Below, piece by piece: positions 15,995 through 24,588 of a stretch of 64,000 nucleotides of DNA. The notes under the pieces are model-generated. The model did not search any database. It saw only the letters and a program-made list of their open reading frames with translations, and was not told the origin of the DNA. Both the position numbers and the translations under genes were made by a program. This DNA is from WTJH01 sp049889695 (GTDB lineage Bacteria > Bacteroidota > Bacteroidia > Flavobacteriales > Flavobacteriaceae), in NCBI GenBank assembly GCA_049889695.1, contig JBMHCX010000005.1, positions 124,001-188,000 of the forward strand, read 5' to 3'. Positions within the stretch are counted from its first letter, which is position 1. Each line of letters opens with the position of its first letter.

Positions 15995-16828
15995 ATGAAC
16001 AAAAAAGTACCCGTCATCGGAATTCAAGGAGCATTAGGATCCTATCACCACCAAGTGGCTCGCGCCTGCTATGGTGAACAGGCGACATTTTTGGAGTGTA
16101 TGCGGTTCGATAGTCTATTAGAAGCTTTGTTTCAAGAGGATTGCGACATTGCCGTGATGGCCTTAGAGAATTCTATTGCTGGATCCATACTTCCAAACTA
16201 CGCCTTGATCGATCGAATGGGAGGGGTCATCATAGGAGAGTACTATCTTTCTGTTCAGCATCAAATAATGGCACTTCCTGGCCAAAGCTTGGAAGCTATC
16301 ACCGAAGTACGATCGCATCCTATGGCACTATTACAGTGTAGAGAATTTTTGAGTACATATCCACATATTCGTTTGGTGGAGGCAGATGATACCGCTGCAG
16401 TAGCAGCCGAGATTCAACGCGATAAACTAGAGCATGTTGCGGCTATTGCCTCTACAGAGGCCTCCCAGCTCAACCAATTGGAAATTTTAGCGTCAGATAT
16501 TCAAACCATCAAAAAGAACGTTACCCGATTTGTCATTGTTGCACGAGAGAATACCCAAGAGAATCATACTTTCAATAAGGCCTCTCTGAAAATCACATTA
16601 GATCATAAAAGAGGGAGTTTAGCAACTATTCTGAATGTCTTGAGTGATTGTCATATGAATTTGACCAAAATACAGTCTTTACCAGTTATCGAAACTCCCG
16701 GTAAATATGCGTTTTTCATCGATGTTACCTTTGAAGAACCTGCCGCCTTTGAAAAAGCGGAATCTCTGCTTTCAATTATGGCAACCAGTTTAAAAATTTT
16801 AGGCACCTATTCCATTATTCATGACTAA
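15995..16828 (+). CDS. pheA: Prephenate dehydratase
   Basis: Converts prephenate to phenylpyruvate, the Phe-specific branch step. The 277-residue protein has a periplasmic-binding-like catalytic domain (about 1-180) with GIQGALGSYHH, ALENSIAGSI and the catalytic NVTRF motif near 175. A C-terminal ACT domain (about 195-277, HKRGSLATILNVL) is the usual Phe-binding feedback site. There is no fused chorismate mutase; that activity is on the fourth gene of the operon. It follows the attenuator directly and overlaps the next gene by eight bases. Confidence 0.95.
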   Translation: MNKKVPVIGIQGALGSYHHQVARACYGEQATFLECMRFDSLLEALFQEDCDIAVMALENSIAGSILPNYALIDRMGGVIIGEYYLSVQHQIMALPGQSLEAITEVRSHPMALLQCREFLSTYPHIRLVEADDTAAVAAEIQRDKLEHVAAIASTEASQLNQLEILASDIQTIKKNVTRFVIVARENTQENHTFNKASLKITLDHKRGSLATILNVLSDCHMNLTKIQSLPVIETPGKYAFFIDVTFEEPAAFEKAESLLSIMATSLKILGTYSIIHD

Positions 16829-17978
16829 GTTCGTTTTCGCGCAACGTTTGCAGCAGGTTCAAGAGTATTACTTTTCTCGAAAATTGAGGGAGGTAGCCCA
16901 ACTTCGTGAACAGGGGCATTCAATCCTGAATATGGGGATAGGAAGTCCAGATCTAGCTCCACATCCAAGTGTAATTGAAGCGCTGCAATCCAGTCTACAC
17001 TTCGACTATAGTCATCAGTATCAAAGCTATCAGGGACTACCAGAACTCCGTGAAGCCGTGGCAAATTTTTACAATCATCACTACGGTGTATCGTTACAAC
17101 CCTCCAAAGAAATTCTTCCACTAATGGGGTCTAAAGAAGGGATTATGCACCTTTCTATGGCTTTGTTAAATCCCGGTGATGAAGTGTTAATCCCTAATCC
17201 CGGATATCCTACCTATGCATCTGTCACCAAAATAGTAGAGGCAGAACCTGTTTTTTATGACTGCCAAGAATCCAATCATTGGCAACCCGATTTCGAGGCC
17301 TTAGAAGCGATGGATACTAGCCGCGTCAAGCTGATGTGGGTAAACTATCCTCATATGCCTACTGGAGCGAAACAATCCACTGCCGTCTTTCAGCGTTTGG
17401 TCGAGTGGACTGCAAAAAGAAATATTGTTCTAGTTAACGACAACCCTTACAGTTTTATTCTCAACGACCAACCTCAAAGTATACTTGATCAACAACAGTT
17501 ACAGCCACACGTATTAGAATTAAATTCTTTGAGTAAAAGTGCTAACATGGCGGGTTGGCGAGTTGGATTTGTTTGTGGAGCAGAAGATCTAATTCAAGCA
17601 GTCTTGAAGGTCAAGAGTAATATGGATTCTGGGATGTTTTTTGGTCTACAAAAAGGAGCAATTCAGGCATTGAGTTTGGGAAAAGATTGGTATCAGGAGC
17701 TCAATGCTGTATATCATCAACGAAGAAATAAAATTTGGCAGTTGGCGGATATGTTAGGGTTAAGCTATGATCGCAAAGCCGTAGGGATGTTTGTTTGGGC
17801 GAAGTTGGATCCAAATCATCCAGACGCCGAAACATTTATAGACGAGCTGCTATACAAGCACCATATATTCATCACTCCAGGGACTATTTTTGGCAGTCAA
17901 GGGAAGGGGTATGTCCGTTTTTCTCTTTGTGTGAGTGAAGAACTTATTGTTGAAGCTATAAATAGGTTGCAGCCATGA
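16821..17978 (+). CDS. Class I aminotransferase of the Phe/Tyr operon
   Basis: A 385-residue fold-type I PLP enzyme with the substrate-loop NMGIGSPDL, PNPGYPTY and Schiff-base Lys239 in LNSLSKSANMAGWRVGF. Its position between pheA and tyrA, with overlapping ends (8 and 4 bases), suggests it transaminates phenylpyruvate and 4-hydroxyphenylpyruvate to Phe and Tyr. Sequence alone does not rule out another amino donor or acceptor pair. A PHMPTGA sequence replaces the more common NPNNPTG loop. Confidence 0.85.
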   Translation: MTKFVFAQRLQQVQEYYFSRKLREVAQLREQGHSILNMGIGSPDLAPHPSVIEALQSSLHFDYSHQYQSYQGLPELREAVANFYNHHYGVSLQPSKEILPLMGSKEGIMHLSMALLNPGDEVLIPNPGYPTYASVTKIVEAEPVFYDCQESNHWQPDFEALEAMDTSRVKLMWVNYPHMPTGAKQSTAVFQRLVEWTAKRNIVLVNDNPYSFILNDQPQSILDQQQLQPHVLELNSLSKSANMAGWRVGFVCGAEDLIQAVLKVKSNMDSGMFFGLQKGAIQALSLGKDWYQELNAVYHQRRNKIWQLADMLGLSYDRKAVGMFVWAKLDPNHPDAETFIDELLYKHHIFITPGTIFGSQGKGYVRFSLCVSEELIVEAINRLQP

Positions 17979-18838
17979 AAGTAGGGGTCATTGGTTTAGG
18001 GTTAATAGGTGGCTCATTAGCGATGAGTATACGACAGCGTTTTTCTGCGGTGCAATTGTGGGGATACGACGCTTCAGAGGCTCATATGGAGCAGGCACTA
18101 TCCTTAGGGATCGTCGATAAAAGTATGGATCCTTCCCTATGGGCTGAAATGGATGTATTAATCGTAGCCATTCCAGTAGATGCCACAGTTCGCTTACTCC
18201 CCGAGGTATTGGATAAAATTTCGGATCGAACTTTAGTGATCGATATGGGATCCACCAAAGAAGCCATTGTGGAGGCTGTTGAAGGACATCCCCGACGAGG
18301 TCAGTTTTTGGCTGCTCATCCGATTGCTGGGACAGAATTTTCTGGGCCTCAGGCAGCCATCGATGACTTGTTCGATGAGAAAATTGTCATCTTATGCGAT
18401 ACAGAGCAAACGCAGCTATCGTTTCGGGAACGAGCTACGCAATTGATGAAAAAAATTGGGTTTCGATTCATTTATATGGAAGCTAGTGCACACGATTTAC
18501 ACGTGGCTTACGTTTCTCATTTGTCGCATGTGAGTTCGTTTATGTTAGGACAGACCGTATTAGACATGGAAAAAAACCCTGAAACTATAGCTGAATTGGC
18601 AGGAAGTGGTTTTGCCTCTACGGTACGGCTAGCCAAAAGCTCACCGGACATGTGGGCGCCCATTTTTAGCCAAAATAAAAAACACGTCATTAAGGCTCTC
18701 CGGACCTATATAGGACATTTAAATACCTTTGCCGAGGCCATGGAAAACGATGACATGACTCAGCTGTTGGAGCTGATGCAAAGCGCCAATCAAATCACTC
18801 CTATATTGGAGGGGATGGCACAACTTAAAAATGAATAA
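17975..18838 (+). CDS. tyrA: Prephenate dehydrogenase
   Basis: Oxidatively decarboxylates prephenate to 4-hydroxyphenylpyruvate, the Tyr branch step. The 287-residue protein starts with the dinucleotide fold GLGLIGGSLA (7-16) and has HPIAGTEFSGP near 109 and the helical C-terminal domain with HVAYVSHLSHVSSF, where the catalytic histidine lies. No ACT or chorismate mutase domain is attached. It overlaps the aminotransferase stop by four bases. Confidence 0.94.
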   Translation: MKVGVIGLGLIGGSLAMSIRQRFSAVQLWGYDASEAHMEQALSLGIVDKSMDPSLWAEMDVLIVAIPVDATVRLLPEVLDKISDRTLVIDMGSTKEAIVEAVEGHPRRGQFLAAHPIAGTEFSGPQAAIDDLFDEKIVILCDTEQTQLSFRERATQLMKKIGFRFIYMEASAHDLHVAYVSHLSHVSSFMLGQTVLDMEKNPETIAELAGSGFASTVRLAKSSPDMWAPIFSQNKKHVIKALRTYIGHLNTFAEAMENDDMTQLLELMQSANQITPILEGMAQLKNE

Positions 18839-18859
18839 AAACATATAAAACCAAATTCA

Positions 18860-19942
18860 ATGGAAAACCAAAAACAAATGCGCAAATGGCTAGATGATCT
18901 TCAATTAGATCATCCTTTGGTAATTGCTGGCCCTTGTAGTGCTGAAACAGAAGAGCAAGTATTAAAAATTGCTCACGAACTGAAGGACAGTGATGTGACC
19001 GCTTTTAGAGCGGGTATCTGGAAACCGCGTACACGACCCGGTAATTTTGAGGGAGTCGGTGCTATCGGACTCAAGTGGTTGCAAAAGGTCAAAGAAGAGA
19101 CCGGAATGAAAATTGCCACAGAGGTCGCCAATGCCAACCATGTCCAATTGGCTTTAGAGCACGATATTGATATTCTTTGGATCGGTGCCCGATCGACTGT
19201 TAGTCCATTTATCGTTCAAGAAATAGCTGATGCCCTAAAGGGAACCGATAAGATTGTCTTGATTAAAAACCCAGTCAATCCAGATTTAGCTTTATGGCTC
19301 GGGGGTGTAGAGCGGATCTATTCTTCTGACATCAAAAACATAGGAGTTATTCATCGCGGATTTTCGAGTTATGATAAGTCTAAATATCGAAATAAGCCTG
19401 AGTGGCAACTCGCGATAGAACTGCAAAATCAATTTCCCGATCTGCCATTGATCTGTGATCCTTCTCACATCGCTGGTCGTAGAGATTTAATTTTTGATGT
19501 AAGTCAGGCTGCCTTAGATTTAAATTTTGACGGGCTTATGGTAGAGTCGCACTGGAACCCCGATAAAGCTTGGAGTGATGCCGCACAACAAATTACGCCA
19601 ACAACACTCATCCAGTATATGAAAGATTGGAGTGTTCGAATTGAAACGACAGATGCAGTGGAATATCAAAATGCCTTAAAACAAATGCGTGCTGAAATCG
19701 ATGCCGCTGATCAGACCCTTTTGGATACACTAGGGAAGCGTATGAAAGTAGCACAAGCGATTGGGCAGTTAAAAAAAGAAAACAATGTATCTGTTTTGCA
19801 AAATAAACGATGGAATGAAATTTTGGGACGTATGATACTCGAAGGAGAAGAGCGTGGATTGAGCGAAGAGTTTGTTTTGCGGTTCTTTAAAGCGATTCAC
19901 CAAGAATCCATCAATCACCAAGAGCAAATTATCAATGCTTAA
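18860..19942 (+). CDS. Bifunctional DAHP synthase / chorismate mutase (type II AroQ)
   Basis: Residues about 1-260 form a DAHP synthase of the KDSA-like subtype (GPCSAETEEQ, KPRTRPGNFEGVG, RGFSSYDKSKYRN, CDPSHIAGRRD), which condenses PEP and erythrose 4-phosphate. Residues about 265-355 form an AroQ chorismate mutase helix bundle (MRAEIDAADQTLLDTLGKRM, with further Arg/Lys ligands), which makes prephenate. The 360-residue fusion supplies both the entry step and the branch-point substrate for pheA and tyrA. Such CM-linked enzymes are often inhibited by prephenate, but that is not visible here. A terminator follows. Confidence 0.94.
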   Translation: MENQKQMRKWLDDLQLDHPLVIAGPCSAETEEQVLKIAHELKDSDVTAFRAGIWKPRTRPGNFEGVGAIGLKWLQKVKEETGMKIATEVANANHVQLALEHDIDILWIGARSTVSPFIVQEIADALKGTDKIVLIKNPVNPDLALWLGGVERIYSSDIKNIGVIHRGFSSYDKSKYRNKPEWQLAIELQNQFPDLPLICDPSHIAGRRDLIFDVSQAALDLNFDGLMVESHWNPDKAWSDAAQQITPTTLIQYMKDWSVRIETTDAVEYQNALKQMRAEIDAADQTLLDTLGKRMKVAQAIGQLKKENNVSVLQNKRWNEILGRMILEGEERGLSEEFVLRFFKAIHQESINHQEQIINA

Positions 19943-19960
19943 TCGGTGTTGTGAAACATT

Positions 19961-19990
19961 AAAAAAGCCCGGTTTTACCGGGCTTTTTTT
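19961..19990. terminator. Intrinsic terminator at the end of the Phe/Tyr operon
   Basis: GCCCGGT (19967-19973) and ACCGGGC (19977-19983) pair around TTT, flanked by an A-run and a T-run, giving a strong hairpin usable from both strands. It also serves the convergent aminotransferase gene. Confidence 0.9.
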
Positions 19991-20010
19991 ATTACAAATA
20001 TCTGCTCTGC

Positions 20011-21195
20011 TTAGGCCAGTGCCTTAGCTATTCGGCTGATGGCTTCTCGGATGTTGTCTTCTGAAGCGGCATAGGAAATTCGAATACAATTTTCATTACC
20101 GAATGCCTCGCCGGTGACGGTAGCTACATGGGCTTCCTCTAAAAGGAATAGTGCAAAGTCGCTCGCATTTTCGATTGTTTTTCCTTTCAAAGATTTCCCA
20201 AAATAGGACGATACATCTGGAAAAACATAGAAAGCTCCCTGAGGCTGGTTTAACTGGATTCCAGGAATGGCAGATAGTAGATCTATGATGAGTTCTCTTC
20301 GATTTTTAAACTCGTCGACCATGTACTGTATCTTACTTACAGGTGCCTCTAGGGCAGCAATTGTTGCTCGCTGGGCGATACAGTTGGCCCCGCTGGTGAT
20401 TTGCCCTTGCATTTTATTACATGCCTTAGCAATCCACTCTGGTCCTCCGATATAACCAATTCGCCAGCCAGTCATTGCAAAAGCTTTGGCAACACCGTTT
20501 ACTGTAATTGTTCTGTCATATAATTCAGGGATAGCTGCTATACTGAAATGCGGAGTGCCATAATTGATGTGCTCATAAATCTCATCGGATAGGATGTAGA
20601 TGTCAGGATACTTTTTCAAAACTTTTCCGAGAGCTCTGTACTCTTCTTCTGTATAGATAGTTCCACTGGGGTTGTTTGGAGAGTTAAACATGACCAACTT
20701 TGTTTTTGGGGTAATGGCAGCCTCCAATTGTTCAGGCGTAATTTTAAAATCGGTCTCTATAGTTGAGGGAATAATTTTCGATTCAGCTTCCGCAAGGGTA
20801 GCAATTGCAGAATAGGAAACCCAATAGGGGGCCGGTAACAATACTTCATCTCCGGGATTGAGTAATACCATACATACATTGGCGATAGATTGCTTAGCTC
20901 CGGTAGAAACGACCACTTGCGAGGGTTTGTAATCTAACTGATTATCCCTTTTGAATTTCTGACAAATAGCTTCCTTTAAATCCAGATAGCCATCTACGGG
21001 AGAGTAGGAATTGTAATTATCGGTGACTGCTTGTATGGCAGCATCTTTAATAAACTCTGGTGTGTTAAAATCGGGTTCTCCTAGGCTCAATCCGATTACA
21101 TCGGTGCCCATGTTTTTCAATTCTCTGGCTTTCGCGGCCATGGCTAATGTTGCCGAAACGGGTAAGGATTCAATCCTGTTAGAAAGCTTTGTCAT
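20011..21195 (-). CDS. Aspartate-type aminotransferase (class I, subgroup Ib-like)
   Basis: A 394-residue PLP enzyme with LSLGEPDFNTP, the SPNNPSGTIYT loop and Schiff-base Lys237 in NGVAKAFAMTGWRIGY. This pattern is typical of the bacterial subgroup Ib aspartate aminotransferases, some of which also act on prephenate. It may supply aspartate or take part in aromatic synthesis next door, which is inference from position. I use the ATG at 21193-21195. An upstream TTG at 21249 adds 18 residues with no family match, and an ATG two codons upstream is also possible. Confidence 0.9.
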   Translation of the reverse strand: MTKLSNRIESLPVSATLAMAAKARELKNMGTDVIGLSLGEPDFNTPEFIKDAAIQAVTDNYNSYSPVDGYLDLKEAICQKFKRDNQLDYKPSQVVVSTGAKQSIANVCMVLLNPGDEVLLPAPYWVSYSAIATLAEAESKIIPSTIETDFKITPEQLEAAITPKTKLVMFNSPNNPSGTIYTEEEYRALGKVLKKYPDIYILSDEIYEHINYGTPHFSIAAIPELYDRTITVNGVAKAFAMTGWRIGYIGGPEWIAKACNKMQGQITSGANCIAQRATIAALEAPVSKIQYMVDEFKNRRELIIDLLSAIPGIQLNQPQGAFYVFPDVSSYFGKSLKGKTIENASDFALFLLEEAHVATVTGEAFGNENCIRISYAASEDNIREAISRIAKALA

Positions 21196-21329
21196 AATCA
21201 TTCGTTTACTTGAGTAATTTGATGCGAAAATACATGACTTTCCCGGCAATCTGCTTCAAAATTTACTTTCCTCACTAAAATCTTTATTTTTTTGACAAAT
21301 AGTAGGATTTTTGTGCCAAATCCTTATCC

Positions 21330-21959
21330 ATGAGTGGCTTCGATTGTATACTTCATTATTTTCCGAATTTAAGCCCGACGCAGATCCAGCACTTTCAAGC
21401 CTTGGAACCTCTTTACAAGGAGTGGAATCATAGGATCAATGTGATCTCGAGAAAAGACATCTCTGACTTTTACGAGCGGCATGTTCTGCATAGTTTGGCC
21501 CTGAGTAAAGTTCAGTCTTTTCTGCCAAATACAAATGTACTCGATGTTGGAACTGGCGGAGGATTTCCGGGCATTCCATTAGCCATCCTATTTCCAGAGA
21601 CCTCCTTTGTATTGGTGGATAGCATTGGAAAAAAAATCAAAGTAGTTCAGGCAGTTTCGGAGGCTCTTGGTTTAGAAAACCTTGCTGCCTTTCACAAAAG
21701 AGCAGAAACTGTCGATGAAGAATTCGACTTTGTCGTCAGTAGAGCCGTTACACGGATGGATAAGTTTGTCCCCTGGGTTCAGCATAAAATCAAATCTAAA
21801 AGCGCACACCCTAAAAATAATGGAATACTCTATCTGAAGGGGGGCGACCTAGACGAGGAACTAAAAAATTTTCCAGCGGCAGAAGTATCTCCAATTGCGG
21901 ACTATTTTTCTGAATCCTTTTTTGAAACAAAAAAGGTGGTGTATCTGCCCTTAGTGTAG
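21330..21959 (+). CDS. rsmG: 16S rRNA (guanine527-N7)-methyltransferase
   Basis: Methylates N7 of G527 in 16S rRNA using SAM. The 209-residue protein has NVISRKDISDFYERHVLHS (about 36-54), the SAM-binding loop LDVGTGGGFPGIPLA (about 72), and the motif-III region VVSRAVTRMDKF. Length and motifs agree with the GidB/RsmG family. It stands between two opposite-strand genes and stops four bases before the next one. Confidence 0.94.
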   Translation: MSGFDCILHYFPNLSPTQIQHFQALEPLYKEWNHRINVISRKDISDFYERHVLHSLALSKVQSFLPNTNVLDVGTGGGFPGIPLAILFPETSFVLVDSIGKKIKVVQAVSEALGLENLAAFHKRAETVDEEFDFVVSRAVTRMDKFVPWVQHKIKSKSAHPKNNGILYLKGGDLDEELKNFPAAEVSPIADYFSESFFETKKVVYLPLV

Positions 21960-21963
21960 CCTG

Positions 21964-22398
21964 CTACTTGGCTTCTTTCTTTTCACACGAGCGGAAAACG
22001 GCATCCATATCTTTAAACATCGCTTTCATTTTACACTGCATCAGCGAATCTATGTGATGGATTTGCAGTCGAAGACTGTCGGTGTCCTCCCAATTCTGAA
22101 TAAAAATATGGGGTTTCATAACAGTCCCCCCTAAGTTGAGTTGAATCACAGAGTCAATTTCATATGCCAATGAATCTGTAAAGATCTGCATTGCCGCTCC
22201 CTTTGCTACAGTTAGGGGGAGGCTACCGCTGTTTCGAAAGCTATAATAGTGTCCGTTGCTGGATGTTCGGACGGAGTCATAGCGTATCAATTGTCCATTT
22301 TCATCGTATTCTTTCGTCACACGATAGGATGATTGTTGAGCAGCCATATATGTTCCCATACACAGGAGCAGGCAACTAATTATTTTTCTTAACGTCAT
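21964..22398 (-). CDS. Secreted hypothetical protein
   Basis: I do not recognise this 144-residue protein. It has a signal peptide at its start (MTLRKIISCLLLCMGTYMAA, cleavage near AAQ), then a polar region with a DENGQLIRYDSVRTSSNG stretch and a C-terminal helix with two cysteines. It is probably periplasmic or outer-membrane associated. The ATG at 22398 puts the signal peptide at the terminus; an in-frame GTG seven codons earlier is less likely. Confidence 0.65.
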   Translation of the reverse strand: MTLRKIISCLLLCMGTYMAAQQSSYRVTKEYDENGQLIRYDSVRTSSNGHYYSFRNSGSLPLTVAKGAAMQIFTDSLAYEIDSVIQLNLGGTVMKPHIFIQNWEDTDSLRLQIHHIDSLMQCKMKAMFKDMDAVFRSCEKKEAK

Positions 22399-22458
22399 CG
22401 GGGATGTGTTTAAATCCACTGCTAAACTATACAGAATTTGTAGAGGGAAATGTGAAGT

Positions 22459-24084
22459 TTATCCTAAAAACGGGTATTTATAGTTTTCTGCAGGAACCAA
22501 TGTCTCTTTTATAAGTCTCGGGGAAACCCAACGCAACAAATTAAAGACAGAGCCCGCCTTATCGTTCGTTCCAGAACCACGAGCACCTCCGAAAGGTTGT
22601 TGTCCAACAACGGCACCTGTAGGTTTATCATTTAAATAAAAGTTTCCAGCGCTGTTTTCTAGCGCTGCCATAGCTTCCTCTAAGGCATATCTGTCTTGTG
22701 AGAAAACAGCTCCAGTTAAGGCGTAGTCTGAAGTCTGATCCACGAGCTGTAACGTTTCTTCCCATTGGTCATCTGCATAAACATAAACGGTAATTAAAGG
22801 ACCAAATAATTCTGTTTCCATAGAGAAGAATTTCGGATTGGTGGTTTGAACCAAGGTGGGTTCAATGAAATATCCTATACTATCGTCATAGTTACCACCT
22901 GCTAGTATAGTGGCCTCATCCGACTGTTTGATTTTCTCAATGGCATCTTTCAGTCGGTCGAAGGCTCCTTGATGAATCACAGCAGTGACAAAATTTTCAA
23001 AATCTTCGGGGCTTCCCATTTTAATTTCCGCCATGAATTTTTGGGTGTGTTCTAGGATGCTCGGTGCAATAGAAGCTGGAAGATACACTCTGGACGCAGC
23101 CGAACATTTTTGCCCTTGAAATTCAAATCCACCACGAATAATAGCTGTTGCTACTTCGATGGGTTTAGCCGAAGGATGTGCGATGATGAAATCTTTCCCT
23201 CCTGTTTCTCCAACAATTCGGGGGTAGGATTTAAAATGCTGAATCTTTTGACCGATTTTCGACCATATATTTTTAAATACCCCAGTAGACCCGGTGTAGT
23301 GGATACCTGCAAAGTCAGGCGATTCTAAAACGGTATTGGTAATCATTTCTGGATCTCCCATAACCATATTGATGACTCCTGGAGGAACGCCAGCTTCTTC
23401 AAAAATTTCCATAACCACTTGGGCAGAAAAAATCTGATGATCACTGGGTTTCCAAACGACTACATTCCCCATCAGGGCAGCGCTCGCAGGTAAGTTCCCA
23501 GCAATAGCGGTAAAGTTGAACGGCGAAACAGCATATACAAACCCTTCTAGGGGTCTATAGGCAAGTCTGTTCCAAATGCCTTCATCACTATCGGGTTGTT
23601 GTTCATATATTTCTTGAAGGTAAAAGGCATTGAATCTTAAAAAGTCAGCAAATTCACAGGCGGCATCAATTTCAGCCTGATGAATTGTTTTGGATTGCGC
23701 CAACATGGTGCTTGCGTTGATCGTATCTCTGTAGGGTCCTGCGACTAAAGCTGCTGCTTTCAGAAAAATACTTGCTCTAGCACTCCAGTCCATCTGGCTC
23801 CATTTTTCACGGGCTGTTAAGGCAGCCGATATAGCTTGCTTCACCTCTTTTTCGCTGGCTTTGTGGTATACCCCTAACTGATGCTGATGATCATGGGGAG
23901 GGTGCATGCTTCCAACATCTCCAGTTTTGATGTCTTTTCCATTGATGCGGAGTGGTACTTCCTTTGTTGAATTATATAAGGCCTTATATCGCGCAAGGAC
24001 TGATTCTTTTTCAGGACTTTGCGGAGCGTATGAACGGACAGGCTCATTAACAGGATAAGGTATTTTAAAACATGCGTTGGTCAT
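22459..24084 (-). CDS. pruA: Delta-1-pyrroline-5-carboxylate dehydrogenase
   Basis: Oxidises glutamate semialdehyde (P5C) to glutamate with NAD+, the second step of proline catabolism. The 541-residue aldehyde dehydrogenase has VSPFNFTAIAGNLP, the NAD-site WKPSD, GETGGKDF (catalytic Glu) and the nucleophile Cys in FQGQKCSAASRVY. KPTGAVVGQQPFGGARGSGTN near the C-terminus is typical of P5CDH. It is not fused to proline dehydrogenase, as in Gram-positive and eukaryotic forms. I chose the ATG at 24084 over a TTG seven codons upstream. Confidence 0.95.
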   Translation of the reverse strand: MTNACFKIPYPVNEPVRSYAPQSPEKESVLARYKALYNSTKEVPLRINGKDIKTGDVGSMHPPHDHQHQLGVYHKASEKEVKQAISAALTAREKWSQMDWSARASIFLKAAALVAGPYRDTINASTMLAQSKTIHQAEIDAACEFADFLRFNAFYLQEIYEQQPDSDEGIWNRLAYRPLEGFVYAVSPFNFTAIAGNLPASAALMGNVVVWKPSDHQIFSAQVVMEIFEEAGVPPGVINMVMGDPEMITNTVLESPDFAGIHYTGSTGVFKNIWSKIGQKIQHFKSYPRIVGETGGKDFIIAHPSAKPIEVATAIIRGGFEFQGQKCSAASRVYLPASIAPSILEHTQKFMAEIKMGSPEDFENFVTAVIHQGAFDRLKDAIEKIKQSDEATILAGGNYDDSIGYFIEPTLVQTTNPKFFSMETELFGPLITVYVYADDQWEETLQLVDQTSDYALTGAVFSQDRYALEEAMAALENSAGNFYLNDKPTGAVVGQQPFGGARGSGTNDKAGSVFNLLRWVSPRLIKETLVPAENYKYPFLG

Positions 24085-24150
24085 GACTATTCTATTTTTG
24101 ACCAAAGTAAAAATTTTCTATGGAAGAATGTGATCAGATATGGGGAAAAT

Positions 24151-24537
24151 CTAATTAAGGATGTGGGGTGAGTTAAGCTTAAAGATTGGTATCTCTACAT
24201 GGAATTTTTTGGCCAAAGTAAAGTCGATCATGATGAAGGTTCCTTGCATGGAACCCACTGGTGTGGTTAATAAGCAGCCCGATTGATAGGAATGAGACTC
24301 CCCTGGTTGAAGAATAGGCTTTTTACCGACCACCCCATCGCCGTTGACATATTGGGTAGGGTTAAGCGCTTCCTTAATTTTCCAGTGTCGGGTTAGCAAC
24401 TGAACAGCGTTTTTACTTTGATTTTCAATCGTAATACGATACACAAAACCATAGTGTAGAATATAGTCTTTTAAAAAACTACCTTCGTAATCCGTTTGAA
24501 CAGATATTTTTATCCCCCTTGTAACTTGTTGTATCAT
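24151..24537 (-). CDS. apaG: ApaG-domain protein
   Basis: A 128-residue protein made of a single ApaG beta-sandwich (fibronectin-like fold), recognised by YRITIENQSKNAVQLLTRHW, QPGESHSYQSGCLLTTPVGSM and MQGTFIM. ApaG is linked by name to Co2+/Mg2+ efflux in enterobacteria and a related domain occurs in F-box proteins, but its molecular role is unknown. The start is the ATG at 24537, shortly after the T9SS plug-domain gene. An upstream TTG is less likely. Confidence 0.9.
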   Translation of the reverse strand: MIQQVTRGIKISVQTDYEGSFLKDYILHYGFVYRITIENQSKNAVQLLTRHWKIKEALNPTQYVNGDGVVGKKPILQPGESHSYQSGCLLTTPVGSMQGTFIMIDFTLAKKFHVEIPIFKLNSPHILN

Positions 24538-24588
24538 ATTCTTTCTCAAGATAGGGATTATTCTGAAAGGACAGTAGTTTTCTTTGGC

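Noticed and set aside
21290..21313. Promoter for rsmG (TTTG and GATTTTTG)
   Set aside because: The -7-like sequence lacks the leading T and the spacing to TTTG is only about 11 bases.
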